NCBI GenBank assembly: GCA_903896675.1
Contig: CAITYU010000124.1
Location: 1-64,000 of the forward strand
From: an uncultured Planctomycetaceae bacterium
GTDB taxonomy: Bacteria; Planctomycetota; Planctomycetia; Planctomycetales; Planctomycetaceae
Direction: 5' to 3'
Length of the DNA stretch: 64,000 nt
How positions within the stretch are numbered: the stretch's first letter is position 1; the number at the start of each line of letters is the position of its first letter. The notes beneath the pieces were generated by a model, which saw only the letters and a list, made by a program, of their open reading frames with translations, had not been told where the DNA came from and made no database searches. The translations under genes were made by a program, and so were the position numbers. Below are positions 1 through 9,180 of the stretch, one piece after another.

Positions 1-208
1 ACCGCCCGAACCCTGTCTGCAACCGTCCACCCCATCACACGCTCCCCGGGACAGGCAACCTGCAATCCCGCATTTCAGTCGCAGGCAATGGCCCGCTTCA
101 GTGCAATCCCGCAGTACTATTCTCTAAGATTTACCGCCGGGTGCAATTCCCCGCTCAGATTCCTCCGAACTCAGCCCACGTCGCAGACTTCAGACTCACG
201 TTCCCGCT
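1..208. other. Non-coding stretch with short spaced repeats
   Basis: No convincing gene is visible here. A ten-base element, GCAATCCCGC, occurs at 62-71 and 103-112, with looser copies at 85-96 and 143-154, so the two exact copies and the last loose one are about 40 bases apart. The stretch lies just upstream of the first gene on the + strand and could hold its control region, but no clear sigma-70 type promoter is seen. Confidence 0.3.
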
Positions 209-892
209 ATGCCCATCTCCCCCGACACCGCACTGCCTGCTGTCCTGCTTGTCAGAACACGACGCTCACGCGTTCGCGATCTGAAGGGGTTTCGCAAATC
301 GCATCAATTGCCCACCGAATACAATGATCACACGGCGGCGTTCATCGCGCGTATCGCGGGCGAAGACCTTGCAGAACACCTCGAACATCGCTTCAGTGAC
401 TTTCGCCGACAGTTGAAATGCCGCCGGACGGACCTCGTCATCACTGAACCCGAAGCAGGGATCGCAGCAATCACCACACCGTGGTTCGAATACCGGATCT
501 GCGCAGCACTCGCACCCGACGACCCCAGCGAAGTTGTCTGGCGCTGGCAACTGGCCGATCTGCAATCCGCCGCGCGTCTCAACTCACCCGAAATCGCCAG
601 CCTGTTCCAGGGCTACTTTGACACGGTGGAGTTTTCTCCGCCAGCGTCCATCGACATCGCAGAACTCATCGATCGCCTGGAGGATCTGCAACCCGCAGGA
701 ATTGTGCTGGACTACGACCGACAGGCCACGTGGTGCTCGCTGCAGCTGACTGCCGCCTCCGCAGTACTCACCGTCACCTCTGACCTGCTGTCCTTCACCA
801 TCGCCAGCCCGCCAGCGCCTGCCGTGCTGCTGCAGGCCTTTCTCAGAGCTCGCGACAGCTTCGTGCAGCCAGCCGGACCGGCAATCGGGTAA
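209..892 (+). CDS. Hypothetical protein, 227 aa
   Basis: I do not recognise this protein. It starts at an ATG without a clear Shine-Dalgarno site. It has no signal peptide or membrane segment and reads as a soluble alpha/beta protein, with an acidic middle and a hydrophobic beta-rich C-terminal third (about residues 165-215). Codon use is C-rich at third positions, like the accepted + strand genes nearby, which supports it being real. It stands alone: the next gene is on the opposite strand and ends about 110 bases away. No function is proposed. Confidence 0.55.
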   Translation: MPISPDTALPAVLLVRTRRSRVRDLKGFRKSHQLPTEYNDHTAAFIARIAGEDLAEHLEHRFSDFRRQLKCRRTDLVITEPEAGIAAITTPWFEYRICAALAPDDPSEVVWRWQLADLQSAARLNSPEIASLFQGYFDTVEFSPPASIDIAELIDRLEDLQPAGIVLDYDRQATWCSLQLTAASAVLTVTSDLLSFTIASPPAPAVLLQAFLRARDSFVQPAGPAIG

Positions 893-1001
893 AACAGAGG
901 CCCGTTCAGTCTTTGCTCACCGGTGATCAGCATCCATCAGGCCATAGCGTCCTGGCCAGACGTTCAGCCGATATCCACAAGTCGATTTGCGACAGTCCGG
1001 A

Positions 1002-1430
1002 CTACCGGGGCGGTGCCAACTGGATCTGATCGGTCTCCTGCAGCAGCAGACCATCCGCTCCCACCGGAACCTGCCGGCTACCCGTGTCACCCTGCGGGGA
1101 CACCAGCATCGTGTCCTCCGGCCCCGCAGTCTTCGCTTTGGCTGCCATTGTCGCCACTCGCTCAGCGTCCTGATTCAGCAGCAGAGCACACAGGGCCAAA
1201 GCAGCAATGGCCAGTGCCGCTGCCAGGCGCACAGATCGCAGCGAGGCTGCCGGTGAGGAAACGGCCGGAGCAATAGTGGTCAGTACACGCCGCACGCTGG
1301 GCGCAGAAAACCCGGACTCCGGCAAAGCACGAGGAACTTCGCTCGCGAAAAAATCACGCAGCAGCAGATCCATCTGCTGGTCCGACAGCTGGCTCTGCGC
1401 CTGAAGACTGCGGTTGTCAGAACTATTCAT
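1002..1430 (-). CDS. Anti-sigma-factor-like single-pass membrane protein
   Basis: About 142 aa if it starts at the ATG at 1430, which overlaps the 3' end of the upstream ECF sigma gene by 8 bases; a longer reading from 1496 would lie inside the sigma gene and is less likely. The N-terminal half is hydrophilic and helical (LSDQQMDLLLRDFFASEVP), as in cytoplasmic sigma-binding domains. One hydrophobic segment follows at about residues 67-85 (LAAALAIAALALCALLL), then a short outside tail. Overlap with a sigma gene and this topology suggest that it holds the sigma factor at the membrane. No HxxxCxxC zinc anti-sigma motif is seen, so the role is inferred from position and topology. Confidence 0.6.
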   Translation of the reverse strand: MNSSDNRSLQAQSQLSDQQMDLLLRDFFASEVPRALPESGFSAPSVRRVLTTIAPAVSSPAASLRSVRLAAALAIAALALCALLLNQDAERVATMAAKAKTAGPEDTMLVSPQGDTGSRQVPVGADGLLLQETDQIQLAPPR

Positions 1431-1962
1431 GCTGATACCCCTGTTCAACCAGTATCTCGGCCAGCCGTCGTCTGGCCCGCGACAATCGCATGTCAATCGC
1501 CGCGGCCGAGCAGTTCATCACTGCTGCCATCTGCGCCGCTGACCAGTCCATCGAATACTTCATCACCAGCACCCGGCGGTCGTCCTCGTTCAGCTCTGCC
1601 AGAGCAGACCGGATCTGCTGCTGACGCTCGTGAAGTTCGGCCGTCTGTCGCGGATCCACTGCGCCGCCGGTGAAGTCATCCAGTCCGGGCAACAGACTGC
1701 AGCCACTGCTTTTACGCCGAGCCACATCCCGCAGCCAGTTCTGCCCCACCCGCAGCAACCACGCCCGCAGATCCCGCACCGGTTCACCCTGATGATCGTG
1801 CAGGCGCACAAAGGCCTCCTGCACCGCATCATGGGCGCGTTCAGGGTCGCTGCACATGGAGTAAAAAATTGCCCACAGTTCACGCGAATTTTCGCGATAA
1901 AAGCAGGCAATCTCTTCGTTCCGTGCCGGCACACCTGCCGCTGCGGATTCCGAACTGGTCAT
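1423..1962 (-). CDS. ECF-type RNA polymerase sigma factor
   Basis: Sigma-70 family protein of about 179 aa with only regions 2 and 4, the ECF layout. Region 2 is visible as DPERAHDAVQEAFVRLHDH followed by LRAWLLRVGQNWLRDVARR. Region 4 is LAELNEDDRRVLVMKYSMD then a helix-turn-helix (AAQMAAVMNCSAAAIDMRLS). I prefer the ATG at 1962; the reading frame also has an ATG at 1992. The gene after it encodes a small membrane protein overlapping by 8 bases, a typical sigma/anti-sigma arrangement. The gene before it on the same strand encodes a secreted beta-propeller 144 bases away. It would direct RNA polymerase to a small regulon; the signal is unknown. Confidence 0.85.
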   Translation of the reverse strand: MTSSESAAAGVPARNEEIACFYRENSRELWAIFYSMCSDPERAHDAVQEAFVRLHDHQGEPVRDLRAWLLRVGQNWLRDVARRKSSGCSLLPGLDDFTGGAVDPRQTAELHERQQQIRSALAELNEDDRRVLVMKYSMDWSAAQMAAVMNCSAAAIDMRLSRARRRLAEILVEQGYQHE

Positions 1963-2106
1963 GCAGTCCTTCCAGACGTCAGAAAACGCCACCCGGACGC
2001 CTTCGTACGCTCAACTACTGCCAGAAAGACGATGGCGATCACAGATTCCAACACCCGTTCCGCCCGAAAACCCCGGCCCGACAGCCTGCCAGCCCCCACC
2101 AACCGC

Positions 2107-3399
2107 TCATTTCCCACCAATTGCGTACAAATAACGGTCCGACCGCACCAGCAAATGCTGCCCATCGACCGCAAAACTGCCGTTGAACTGCCCACCGTCA
2201 CGCAGGTCGTTCCGCCCCAGCTCCTCAAATTTCGGAGCGGCCGGTACCACAATCGTGCGACCCTCTCGCGTCAGATAATAAATCCGCCCTCCAGCCAGTA
2301 ACGCCGATGCGTAAACCTGACCCGCACGATTCACCCGCTGCTCGTACACCACCTCACCCGTTTCCGCCGACAGACAGTACGCAATTTCTCGGTTGTCATT
2401 CATGAAATACAGGTGGCCGTCATGAAACACCGGCGATGTCACGTTGGACCCCTTCATGCTGGTCCACTTCCGCAGGCTATCGGTCACGTCCCCGCTGCCA
2501 CCCATCTGCACAGCCAGACCTGCAACCCCCGACCGACCACCAAGACAGTACACAGTACCACCATTGCACACCACACTGGGCACCATGTACCACGTAATGT
2601 CGGTCCGGCACGTCCAGTACTGTTCGCCTGTCTCCGGATTATACGAACGCAGGCTGCCCTGCATTGCCAGCAGCAACTCCAAACGTCCGTTTCCACTTCT
2701 GGCGATCACCGGTGTATTCCAGGACTCTTTGATCCCGTCCACCTTCCAGACCTCGCGCCCCGTTTGTCGATCCAGCGCTCGCAGCGTCTCACTCTCCACA
2801 CTGGCATTGACCAGTACCAGCTTCCCATGCAGTACCGGTGACGCACTTGATCCCCAGCCATGAGTTTTCGAGCCGACATCAGCGCGCCATTTTTCGTGCC
2901 CCTCGTGATCAAAGGCAATCACACCCGTCTTGCCGAAAAACACCACGACACCGGCCGAGTCGCAGGCCGGAGTGCTGGCGGCGAAGCCATGATCCCGAAT
3001 TCGCTCCTCCTCCGGCAGTTTCGCTTCCAGTTCACGCTGCCACAGCACCTTCCCGCTGATCCGCTCCACGCAGATCAGATGACGCCGGAGGTCCGCCTGA
3101 GTCCCCCCGGGCTGACCCGGTACGAAAAAGCCCGAGTAGCACGTGACGTAGATATGCCTGCCATAAACTACCGGACTGGACGCGCCCGGCCCCGGCAACT
3201 CCGTCTTCCAGGCGATATTCTCAGTTTCTCCCCACTGCAGCGGCAGTTGAACCTGCCCCGCATGCCCCTGTCCGTCCGCGCCGCGAAATGCACTCCAGTC
3301 CTCGCCCCGACAATAACCGGTCGACAACTCCACCGGCAGTATCGCCAGCAGATTCAGCAACCCGCTACAGACAACACGCAACCGCTTACCGCCTGCCAT
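2107..3399 (-). CDS. Secreted PQQ-like beta-propeller repeat protein
   Basis: 430 aa with a hydrophobic N-terminal segment (residues 8-24) that fits a signal peptide. The rest consists of repeated four-stranded blades with the marks of the PQQ enzyme repeat/BamB-like superfamily: SGKVLWQREL, GHEKWRADVG, TGREVWKVDG, TGEQYWTCRT and TGEVVYEQRV, each alternating with a SSPVVYGRHIYV-type strand. This is an eight-bladed type of propeller, common as a secreted protein in planctomycetes. No dehydrogenase active-site residues or c-type heme motif are seen, so it is more likely a binding or scaffold protein than a PQQ enzyme. It lies directly upstream of an ECF sigma gene on the same strand. Confidence 0.8.
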   Translation of the reverse strand: MAGGKRLRVVCSGLLNLLAILPVELSTGYCRGEDWSAFRGADGQGHAGQVQLPLQWGETENIAWKTELPGPGASSPVVYGRHIYVTCYSGFFVPGQPGGTQADLRRHLICVERISGKVLWQRELEAKLPEEERIRDHGFAASTPACDSAGVVVFFGKTGVIAFDHEGHEKWRADVGSKTHGWGSSASPVLHGKLVLVNASVESETLRALDRQTGREVWKVDGIKESWNTPVIARSGNGRLELLLAMQGSLRSYNPETGEQYWTCRTDITWYMVPSVVCNGGTVYCLGGRSGVAGLAVQMGGSGDVTDSLRKWTSMKGSNVTSPVFHDGHLYFMNDNREIAYCLSAETGEVVYEQRVNRAGQVYASALLAGGRIYYLTREGRTIVVPAAPKFEELGRNDLRDGGQFNGSFAVDGQHLLVRSDRYLYAIGGK

Positions 3400-3635
3400 C
3401 TCTCACCTCCCCTCGCCGCAGTCACTCAGGCACTTGCAGATCCCGACACATCATCGCCCACACAAATCCACAAATACAAGTCAACTGACCGTCTCACGGG
3501 TTTCGGACACCCTGACTTTCACTGCAGTCTGCGGACTTCATCGTCGCGTTTCGCAAGGCAGAATGTCACAAACACCGTTGCGGGGCTGACTCCTGACTGG
3601 GTATTTCCCGCATGCCTCGATTACAATCGCGCACC
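3400..3635. other. Divergent intergenic region
   Basis: It separates the minus-strand propeller gene from the plus-strand helical-repeat gene, so it should contain promoters in both directions. No motif is clear enough to place one. Confidence 0.3.
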
Positions 3636-6269
3636 ATGAATTCCGCCCTGCTCATCATCGCATTGCTGCTGGTCGCCGCGGCCGAGGAAAATGCTGTGCC
3701 GTCGGACGAGGCCCTGCTGCCCGACGGTCAGCAGACTTTCGTCACCGCCCTGCACGAACGCCTGCTGTTTGATCTGGCCGAACAGCACTGCCGCAGACAG
3801 CAGGCGACTTCCACCAGCCGCAACCAGCAGGCCCTCTGGCAACTGCTGATCACCGACGGGTGCGAACAAAAACTGCCTTTCCTGTCGGCAAAACAACGGC
3901 CCGAACTGGTGACCAGGGCGGCCACAGATATCACGGAATTCGTCACCGAGCGATTGCCCGGTGCAGTCACCGAGGTCCTGCTGCGGGTGCGGCAGGTGGA
4001 GCTGCTGGCAAGCGCCGCACGCCTCGAATGCCTGCCCGAACTGCTCACCCTTGACTCCGCCCACCCGCCACTGACTCCACTGAACCTGCAGGCTCGTCGT
4101 CGACAGTTCACACTCGCAGCCTGTCAGCAGGGCGCTGACCTCGCCGAAGCGCTGCTGAAACATCTCGACGTGCTCCGCGCCGACCTTGACCCCACCCTCG
4201 TTCGCTCCTGCCGACTGCGTCTGAGGTTCGCCATCGCACACTGTCTGCACACTCGTTCCCGCACAGCAACGGCCCCTGAAATTCCTGCTCTGCTGACGCA
4301 ACTGGACGAACAAACAGAACTGCTGGTTCGCAGCAGCGGTGACGCCGATCGTTTTGCGGCCCGACTGCTGCTGGCCGAATCACTCCTTGATCGTCGCGAT
4401 TTCCCCGCCTGTCAACTGCAGCTCCGCCGATTGCAGCCGGATATTCGCAGCCATGCCGATCAGACTGCAGCCACAACACTGCAGCTGCGTTCACTGCTGC
4501 TGCAGAACAAACCCTCCGAAGCACTGCAGGCCTCGCTGGAAATCAACGATGAAGCCCAGCGACAGAATTCTCAGATCCAACTGCTGCGTCTGCATGCATT
4601 GCTGCGACTGCACGAACTGCTGCTGGAACTGCAGAACTCTTCACCGCAGCGACAACAGTCCCTGCTGTCAACCGCCACAGAATTCCAGCAGCTCGGCCTC
4701 AGGCTGCAGACTCAGACCTCCGGTGTCCTGCTGGAGACCACACAGCGACTGCAGCAGCGTTTTGAACTGTCACTGCAGGTCGGGCCCAAAGCCGCCTCCA
4801 CTCTGGAACAGATCAGCGAACATATCGCCGCCGCTGATTTTCAGACCGCACGCAGCGAACTGCGACAACTGGCCGCCAACTCCGAACAACAGTCTGTCCG
4901 CGCCTATTCCCTGATGCAGGCCGGTGAACTCTCACTGCGACTGGCGGACTGGAACGCAGCACTCACAGAGCTGGAACAGGCTGCCAGTGCATTTCTGCAG
5001 CAGCAGAATATCGAACGGGCAGCCAGCGCTGACCTGCTCAGACTGTACTGCCTTGGACAGTTGTGGACCTTCGCTCCTGATCCCGAAAAACAAGCCCGAC
5101 AAACTGCCTACCGCGATGCGGTCGAACTGCATCTGAAAAACTACTCCGAACAGAAAACCGCTCTCGACGCTCGACTGTATCGCATCCGCTACCTGCGTTC
5201 CGAAGCCCCGCTGCGGGCCGCTGACGACGTCGTTCTGCTGCTGCAGAACACCACAGAAACGACTTCAACGCAGCTCGATCAGGCCACGCTGCTGTGCCTG
5301 CTGGCCGACCTGCTTATCACACATGCCAGCAGCCCCGCTGCCTCACCCGACAGCGACACCAGCACGCATCAGCAGCAACTGCTGAACACACTCCGCGAAT
5401 ACGCCCGGAGCGCCCCAACCACCGATCACCCGACCTTCACCGCCCACTCTCTGCAGCAGGTCGCCGCTGTCCTCTGGCAGCCGACCACAGACACTACCGC
5501 CGTCGACTGGCAACAACTTGCACGCGCTGCCGATACAGCACTTGCACTGCCACTGAGCGCCACCGCCGCTGCTGAGAACCACAGCGCACCCGGACTGCCG
5601 GATGACTTTCCTGATCTGCTGCAGCGCTGCCTGACCTCTGCCCGCTGCACCAGACTGCTGGCCGCCTGCAGATTGCTGGAACCCGATACCATCACCACAC
5701 CTTTGCTGCAGTCACTCACCGACAGTTCCCCCGAACTCCGCACACTCGCCATCCGACTGCTGCTGCCACATACAAACAACTCCGGAATACCCGGCACACC
5801 GCAACTGGCCGCACGGCTTTCAAAGCTGCACCAGTCAATACGGCAGCCCACCGATTCACTCGATCAGCAGTTGCAGTGGCTCAGCGAGGAAGCACGTCTG
5901 ACCAGAACCTCCGGCAGCACAGAAACACTGATCAGACACCTGACCGAACTGCAGCAGCAGTCCCTGACACCGCAGCAACTTGTGCGGCTGGCGGCCATCG
6001 CCGCTGCAGTAACGCCACAAGCCGACCGCAAGGCTGCCGACAGGGAATTGATCAGCTTCTGGCAGAAAATACGCAATCAAAGCAAATCCGGTGACGACCT
6101 CTGGCTGGAAGCTTCACTGCGACTGGCCGAAGCAGCGACCGTCGATGGAAGCCGCAAAGAAGCGCTCCGCATGCTGCAGGTCGTCAGCGTTCTGCATCCG
6201 AACTGGGGTACTCCCGCACGTCTGCAGCGAGCCAATGCCCTGCAGAAGCAACTGGAGTCTGCTCCGTGA
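3636..6269 (+). CDS. Secreted helical-repeat (TPR-like) protein, 877 aa
   Basis: I choose the ATG at 3636 because it gives a clean signal peptide (MNSALLIIALLLVAAAEENA); an in-frame ATG at 3612 would bury it. The mature protein is almost wholly alpha-helical and very rich in Leu, Gln, Arg and Ala, with many LQLRxL and AxxLLAxxLL stretches in a roughly 34-residue rhythm. This suggests an array of degenerate TPR-like helix pairs acting as a protein-binding scaffold in the periplasm. The C-terminal part (SRKEALRMLQVVSVLHPNWG) looks like a final TPR. The next gene starts inside this gene's stop codon, so the two proteins are probably made together. The family is not recognised; repeat type and location are inferred. 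Confidence 0.7.
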   Translation: MNSALLIIALLLVAAAEENAVPSDEALLPDGQQTFVTALHERLLFDLAEQHCRRQQATSTSRNQQALWQLLITDGCEQKLPFLSAKQRPELVTRAATDITEFVTERLPGAVTEVLLRVRQVELLASAARLECLPELLTLDSAHPPLTPLNLQARRRQFTLAACQQGADLAEALLKHLDVLRADLDPTLVRSCRLRLRFAIAHCLHTRSRTATAPEIPALLTQLDEQTELLVRSSGDADRFAARLLLAESLLDRRDFPACQLQLRRLQPDIRSHADQTAATTLQLRSLLLQNKPSEALQASLEINDEAQRQNSQIQLLRLHALLRLHELLLELQNSSPQRQQSLLSTATEFQQLGLRLQTQTSGVLLETTQRLQQRFELSLQVGPKAASTLEQISEHIAAADFQTARSELRQLAANSEQQSVRAYSLMQAGELSLRLADWNAALTELEQAASAFLQQQNIERAASADLLRLYCLGQLWTFAPDPEKQARQTAYRDAVELHLKNYSEQKTALDARLYRIRYLRSEAPLRAADDVVLLLQNTTETTSTQLDQATLLCLLADLLITHASSPAASPDSDTSTHQQQLLNTLREYARSAPTTDHPTFTAHSLQQVAAVLWQPTTDTTAVDWQQLARAADTALALPLSATAAAENHSAPGLPDDFPDLLQRCLTSARCTRLLAACRLLEPDTITTPLLQSLTDSSPELRTLAIRLLLPHTNNSGIPGTPQLAARLSKLHQSIRQPTDSLDQQLQWLSEEARLTRTSGSTETLIRHLTELQQQSLTPQQLVRLAAIAAAVTPQADRKAADRELISFWQKIRNQSKSGDDLWLEASLRLAEAATVDGSRKEALRMLQVVSVLHPNWGTPARLQRANALQKQLESAP

Positions 6270-7276
6270 ACCCTCAGCCGGAATTCCCCGCAGCCGACTT
6301 CAGCACCACACTCAGAACGTTGTCACCAACGACGCACTGGTGCCCGCAGATTCATGTGCCCTGCCCCGCATCACAACTCGCACAGATTCTGCAGCAGTTG
6401 CGCACACACTTGCCCCACCACAACCCGGAAGTCGCCTGTGATGACCTGACCACGGCCGAAAAGCTGCCGCTGAATCATGCAGCGGACTGCCGACTGCTGC
6501 TGTTGTGCCCGATTGTTCGCCCCCTCGACATACCCCGACTTGCAACTCTTGCTGCTGCACATTGCTGCTCTGTTGTCGTGGGACATTTTCGCCATGTGGA
6601 ACTGGTTGCTGCCGCCGCTCGGACCGCCTGTCAGCGGATTCCCGTTCTGGTCGAATTGAGCATGGGCCGACAACTGTCGGGCGTCACCCCAGGACCGGAT
6701 GCCTCCAACCTCGCATCCGCAGTCCACAGATTGCCCGAACTCCAGCTGCGCGGCCTGTTTCTCAGGCATCCCTGTCACGGCGTCCATGAACCCGAAGTGC
6801 AGCGCCGCTCCCTGCAGTCCGGACTGTCCATGTGTCGGCACACGCTGCAGATGCTGCTGCAACAGCAGCCCGCCACCGAAAATGACGGCACCGACCATGA
6901 CAGCCGTATTGTGCTGGGAAACCTGCCATTGAGTTTGCTGTCGGATTTTCACGGAGCTGCCGTCTGCAATCCGTGGCCTGCTGACAACAACATGCAGAGG
7001 CCGCACGAACTCATTTCCGTCAGTCCCTCAGCCATTCCCGCACTGGTCATTGCTCGGCCCACACTGGACATGTGCGTGGCTGCCAGTTTTACGGCAGCCG
7101 CTGCAACCGTCGACCGTCAGTGGCACGTCGCTCGCCCCGCAGGCGCCGTCATTTCCGACCACGTCGGCGGTTACTTCACACTGCAACTGGATGGGCCGGC
7201 ACTGGATCTGAAAATCGGCGATGAAATTGACCTTGAGCCACGGTCACAGTCAGCAGTTCCGGTTCACAGCCGATGA
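6266..7276 (+). CDS. D-threonine aldolase/alanine racemase-fold protein, probably inactive
   Basis: 336 aa from a GTG that overlaps the preceding stop codon by 4 bases (GTGA). The middle aligns by eye with fold-type III PLP enzymes of the D-threonine aldolase group: DLTTAEKLPLNHAADCRLLL, then VLVELSMGRQLSGVTPGPDA (family pattern V-E-x-x-x-G-x-x-x-x-G-V-x-P-G) and LQLRGLFLRHPCHG. The end, ISDHVGGYFTLQLDG then LKIGDEIDLEP, matches the C-terminal beta-domain. What is missing is striking: the N-terminal RPHxKTHK-type segment carrying the PLP lysine is absent, and the metal-binding HxC near the C-terminus is not there. I infer a non-catalytic relative, perhaps a ligand-binding protein working with the helical-repeat protein. 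Confidence 0.6.
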   Translation: MNPQPEFPAADFSTTLRTLSPTTHWCPQIHVPCPASQLAQILQQLRTHLPHHNPEVACDDLTTAEKLPLNHAADCRLLLLCPIVRPLDIPRLATLAAAHCCSVVVGHFRHVELVAAAARTACQRIPVLVELSMGRQLSGVTPGPDASNLASAVHRLPELQLRGLFLRHPCHGVHEPEVQRRSLQSGLSMCRHTLQMLLQQQPATENDGTDHDSRIVLGNLPLSLLSDFHGAAVCNPWPADNNMQRPHELISVSPSAIPALVIARPTLDMCVAASFTAAAATVDRQWHVARPAGAVISDHVGGYFTLQLDGPALDLKIGDEIDLEPRSQSAVPVHSR

Positions 7277-7326
7277 TTACCGCGGGGAGATCGGCCGTGA
7301 GCTTCAAAAGCCCCTCGATCGGCACG

Positions 7327-8199
7327 TCACCCACCGTTCTCAGGTTCGGCCCGCAGCGGGCGTCGCAGCAGCATCCAGACGGTTGGCCCCAGCACCATCG
7401 CAATTCCGGTCAGCGTCGTCAGCTCGTACGTTCGCTGCCACAGAATCGATTCGATCACCATTGCGAACGCCACCTGCGATAATGCCACGACACTGACACG
7501 TGCCGGAGCCCCGGCGGCAAAGGCCCGTGTCAGCATCAATTGACCGACTGTCGCCCCCAACCCCACACCCAGCAACAGCCAGCCATCACTCTGCAGACCT
7601 GACAGCACCACCGAAAATGGTCGCGCCCCCGGCTGCACCAGCAGTACCCCCAGCAGAATCACTACCGACACGGCCGAAAAGTGCACCACAACAGCATTCG
7701 CATCAATGTGTTTCAGCCGATGTAACCCCATCAGTGCCACGGCACTGGTCACTGAACCCGTGGCAGCCAGCAGAGTCCCCAGACCACCCTCACCCGTCGG
7801 CTTCAGCATCAACCCCACACCCACCATCGCACAGAACACACTGATCCACACGTCACGTCCGGGAGCCCTGCCCAGCACAGGCCACGACAGCACAGCGATC
7901 CAGACGGGGAACATATTGGTCAGCGCCAATGCGTCGGCAACGTTCAGATGAGCCAGTGCAAAGAAGTTGCACAGGACGCTCAGACTGCCCGCAATGCTGC
8001 GGATCCACAGTGTCCGAGGCCGGAGGAAGACCAGTTCTGAGCGAGCGGCGGCGGCCAGTGACAGCGCAATCACCAGCGCCGTACCGGAACGCGCCAGGGC
8101 GATGATCTGCCAGTCAAACACCCGACCGGCCGCATGAGTCAGGATGCCCATCAGCGAAAAGGCAAAGGCCCCGGCCAGCATCAGCAGATAGGGTCTCAT
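7327..8199 (-). CDS. EamA/DMT-family membrane transporter
   Basis: About 290 aa from the ATG at 8199. It has ten hydrophobic segments arranged as two five-helix halves, the layout of drug/metabolite transporters of the EamA family (YdcZ/RhaT/PecM relatives). Typical pieces include FSLMGILTHAAGR near the start, LTNMFPVWIAVLSWPVLGR at the end of the first half and GLGATVGQLMLTRAFAAGAP in the second. Family members export or take up small metabolites such as amino acids or nucleotide-sugar precursors, and the substrate cannot be read from the sequence. The gene ends about 50 bases from the converging aldolase-like gene. Confidence 0.85.
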   Translation of the reverse strand: MRPYLLMLAGAFAFSLMGILTHAAGRVFDWQIIALARSGTALVIALSLAAAARSELVFLRPRTLWIRSIAGSLSVLCNFFALAHLNVADALALTNMFPVWIAVLSWPVLGRAPGRDVWISVFCAMVGVGLMLKPTGEGGLGTLLAATGSVTSAVALMGLHRLKHIDANAVVVHFSAVSVVILLGVLLVQPGARPFSVVLSGLQSDGWLLLGVGLGATVGQLMLTRAFAAGAPARVSVVALSQVAFAMVIESILWQRTYELTTLTGIAMVLGPTVWMLLRRPLRAEPENGG

Positions 8200-8265
8200 A
8201 CCCGCCCCGATCGCACGGTCGCACCGCACTCAAGTGCGGCCACTGCCGCCATCGACAGGCTCACG

Positions 8266-9180
8266 CTACAACTGCTCCCGAACTGCAGCAGGCTGCCGTC
8301 GCAGTCGCTGCCACAGCGACCTCACAGGAGCAGAGAACGCGAAATACCCGAACAGCACCGGCAGAGCCAGCTCACGCACGATAAACACCAGTACGAGGCT
8401 GAACACAATCTGCAGGATCTGCAGTCGCCCCCTGCGGCCACGCACCAGTTGATTGAAAACGTGTGCGTACTTCAGGCGAGACACCATCAGAACGGCAGCG
8501 GAAAGCGTCACCAGCGGAACGATGACGACCAGCGCCGACCAGATGTACTGTTCGAAAGCTGCCAGACCGTGCAGATTGCCACCCGGTCCCAACTGCCCCT
8601 TCAGCTCATTCATCCCGATCGGCAGCGATGCCACCACGCCACCAGCGGCGGGTGATGGCAGGCCACTGAAAAACTCGTGCGAATCCTCCTCGTCCGTTTC
8701 CACGTTGAAACGCGCCAGCCGCAGAATTGCGCAGACCATGAACAGCACGGCTATCGCCCACAGAATTCGTGGATGAAAATGGAACGGAGCGATTGCTATT
8801 GTGTCCATCAGATGATGTGCCGGATGAGCCAGCTGCAGAAAAATGAACGCCGGTGCGACGCCGAAACTGATCGCGTCGCAGAGACTGTCCAGTTGAGCCC
8901 CGAAGTCAGAGGTCTGATTCGTCAGTCGAGCCGCGCTGCCGTCCAGCATGTCAAACAGCATCGCCAGAAAAATCAGCTGCGACGCCGTAAACAGCTCGCT
9001 GCCGCCAAAATGCTCTGGACCCACCTTCGCCGTAATCGTAATTGCTCCAAAGCCACAGGCAGCATTGCACAGCGTCAGCAGCGTGGGCAGAACTGCAAAA
9101 ACCTTCTGCCGTCGAGTCCTGCGGATGGGTGTTTCCACCACATCCGCCACGCCCCCTGTCTCAACGCCTGCAGATTTCAT
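8266..9180 (-). CDS. pssA: CDP-diacylglycerol--serine O-phosphatidyltransferase
   Basis: 304 aa membrane enzyme that makes phosphatidylserine from CDP-diacylglycerol and serine. The CDP-alcohol phosphatidyltransferase motif D-x2-D-G-x2-A-R-x8-G-x3-D-x3-D is complete, with Asp77, Asp80, Gly81, Arg85, Gly94, Asp98 and Asp102. About six to eight membrane segments surround it. Its ATG overlaps the stop of the phosphatidylserine decarboxylase gene by 4 bases (ATGA), so the two steps of phosphatidylethanolamine synthesis are translationally coupled, with the decarboxylase first. The neighbour makes the serine-specific (PssA) branch much more likely than PgsA or another alcohol phosphatidyltransferase. 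Confidence 0.92.
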   Translation of the reverse strand: MKSAGVETGGVADVVETPIRRTRRQKVFAVLPTLLTLCNAACGFGAITITAKVGPEHFGGSELFTASQLIFLAMLFDMLDGSAARLTNQTSDFGAQLDSLCDAISFGVAPAFIFLQLAHPAHHLMDTIAIAPFHFHPRILWAIAVLFMVCAILRLARFNVETDEEDSHEFFSGLPSPAAGGVVASLPIGMNELKGQLGPGGNLHGLAAFEQYIWSALVVIVPLVTLSAAVLMVSRLKYAHVFNQLVRGRRGRLQILQIVFSLVLVFIVRELALPVLFGYFAFSAPVRSLWQRLRRQPAAVREQL

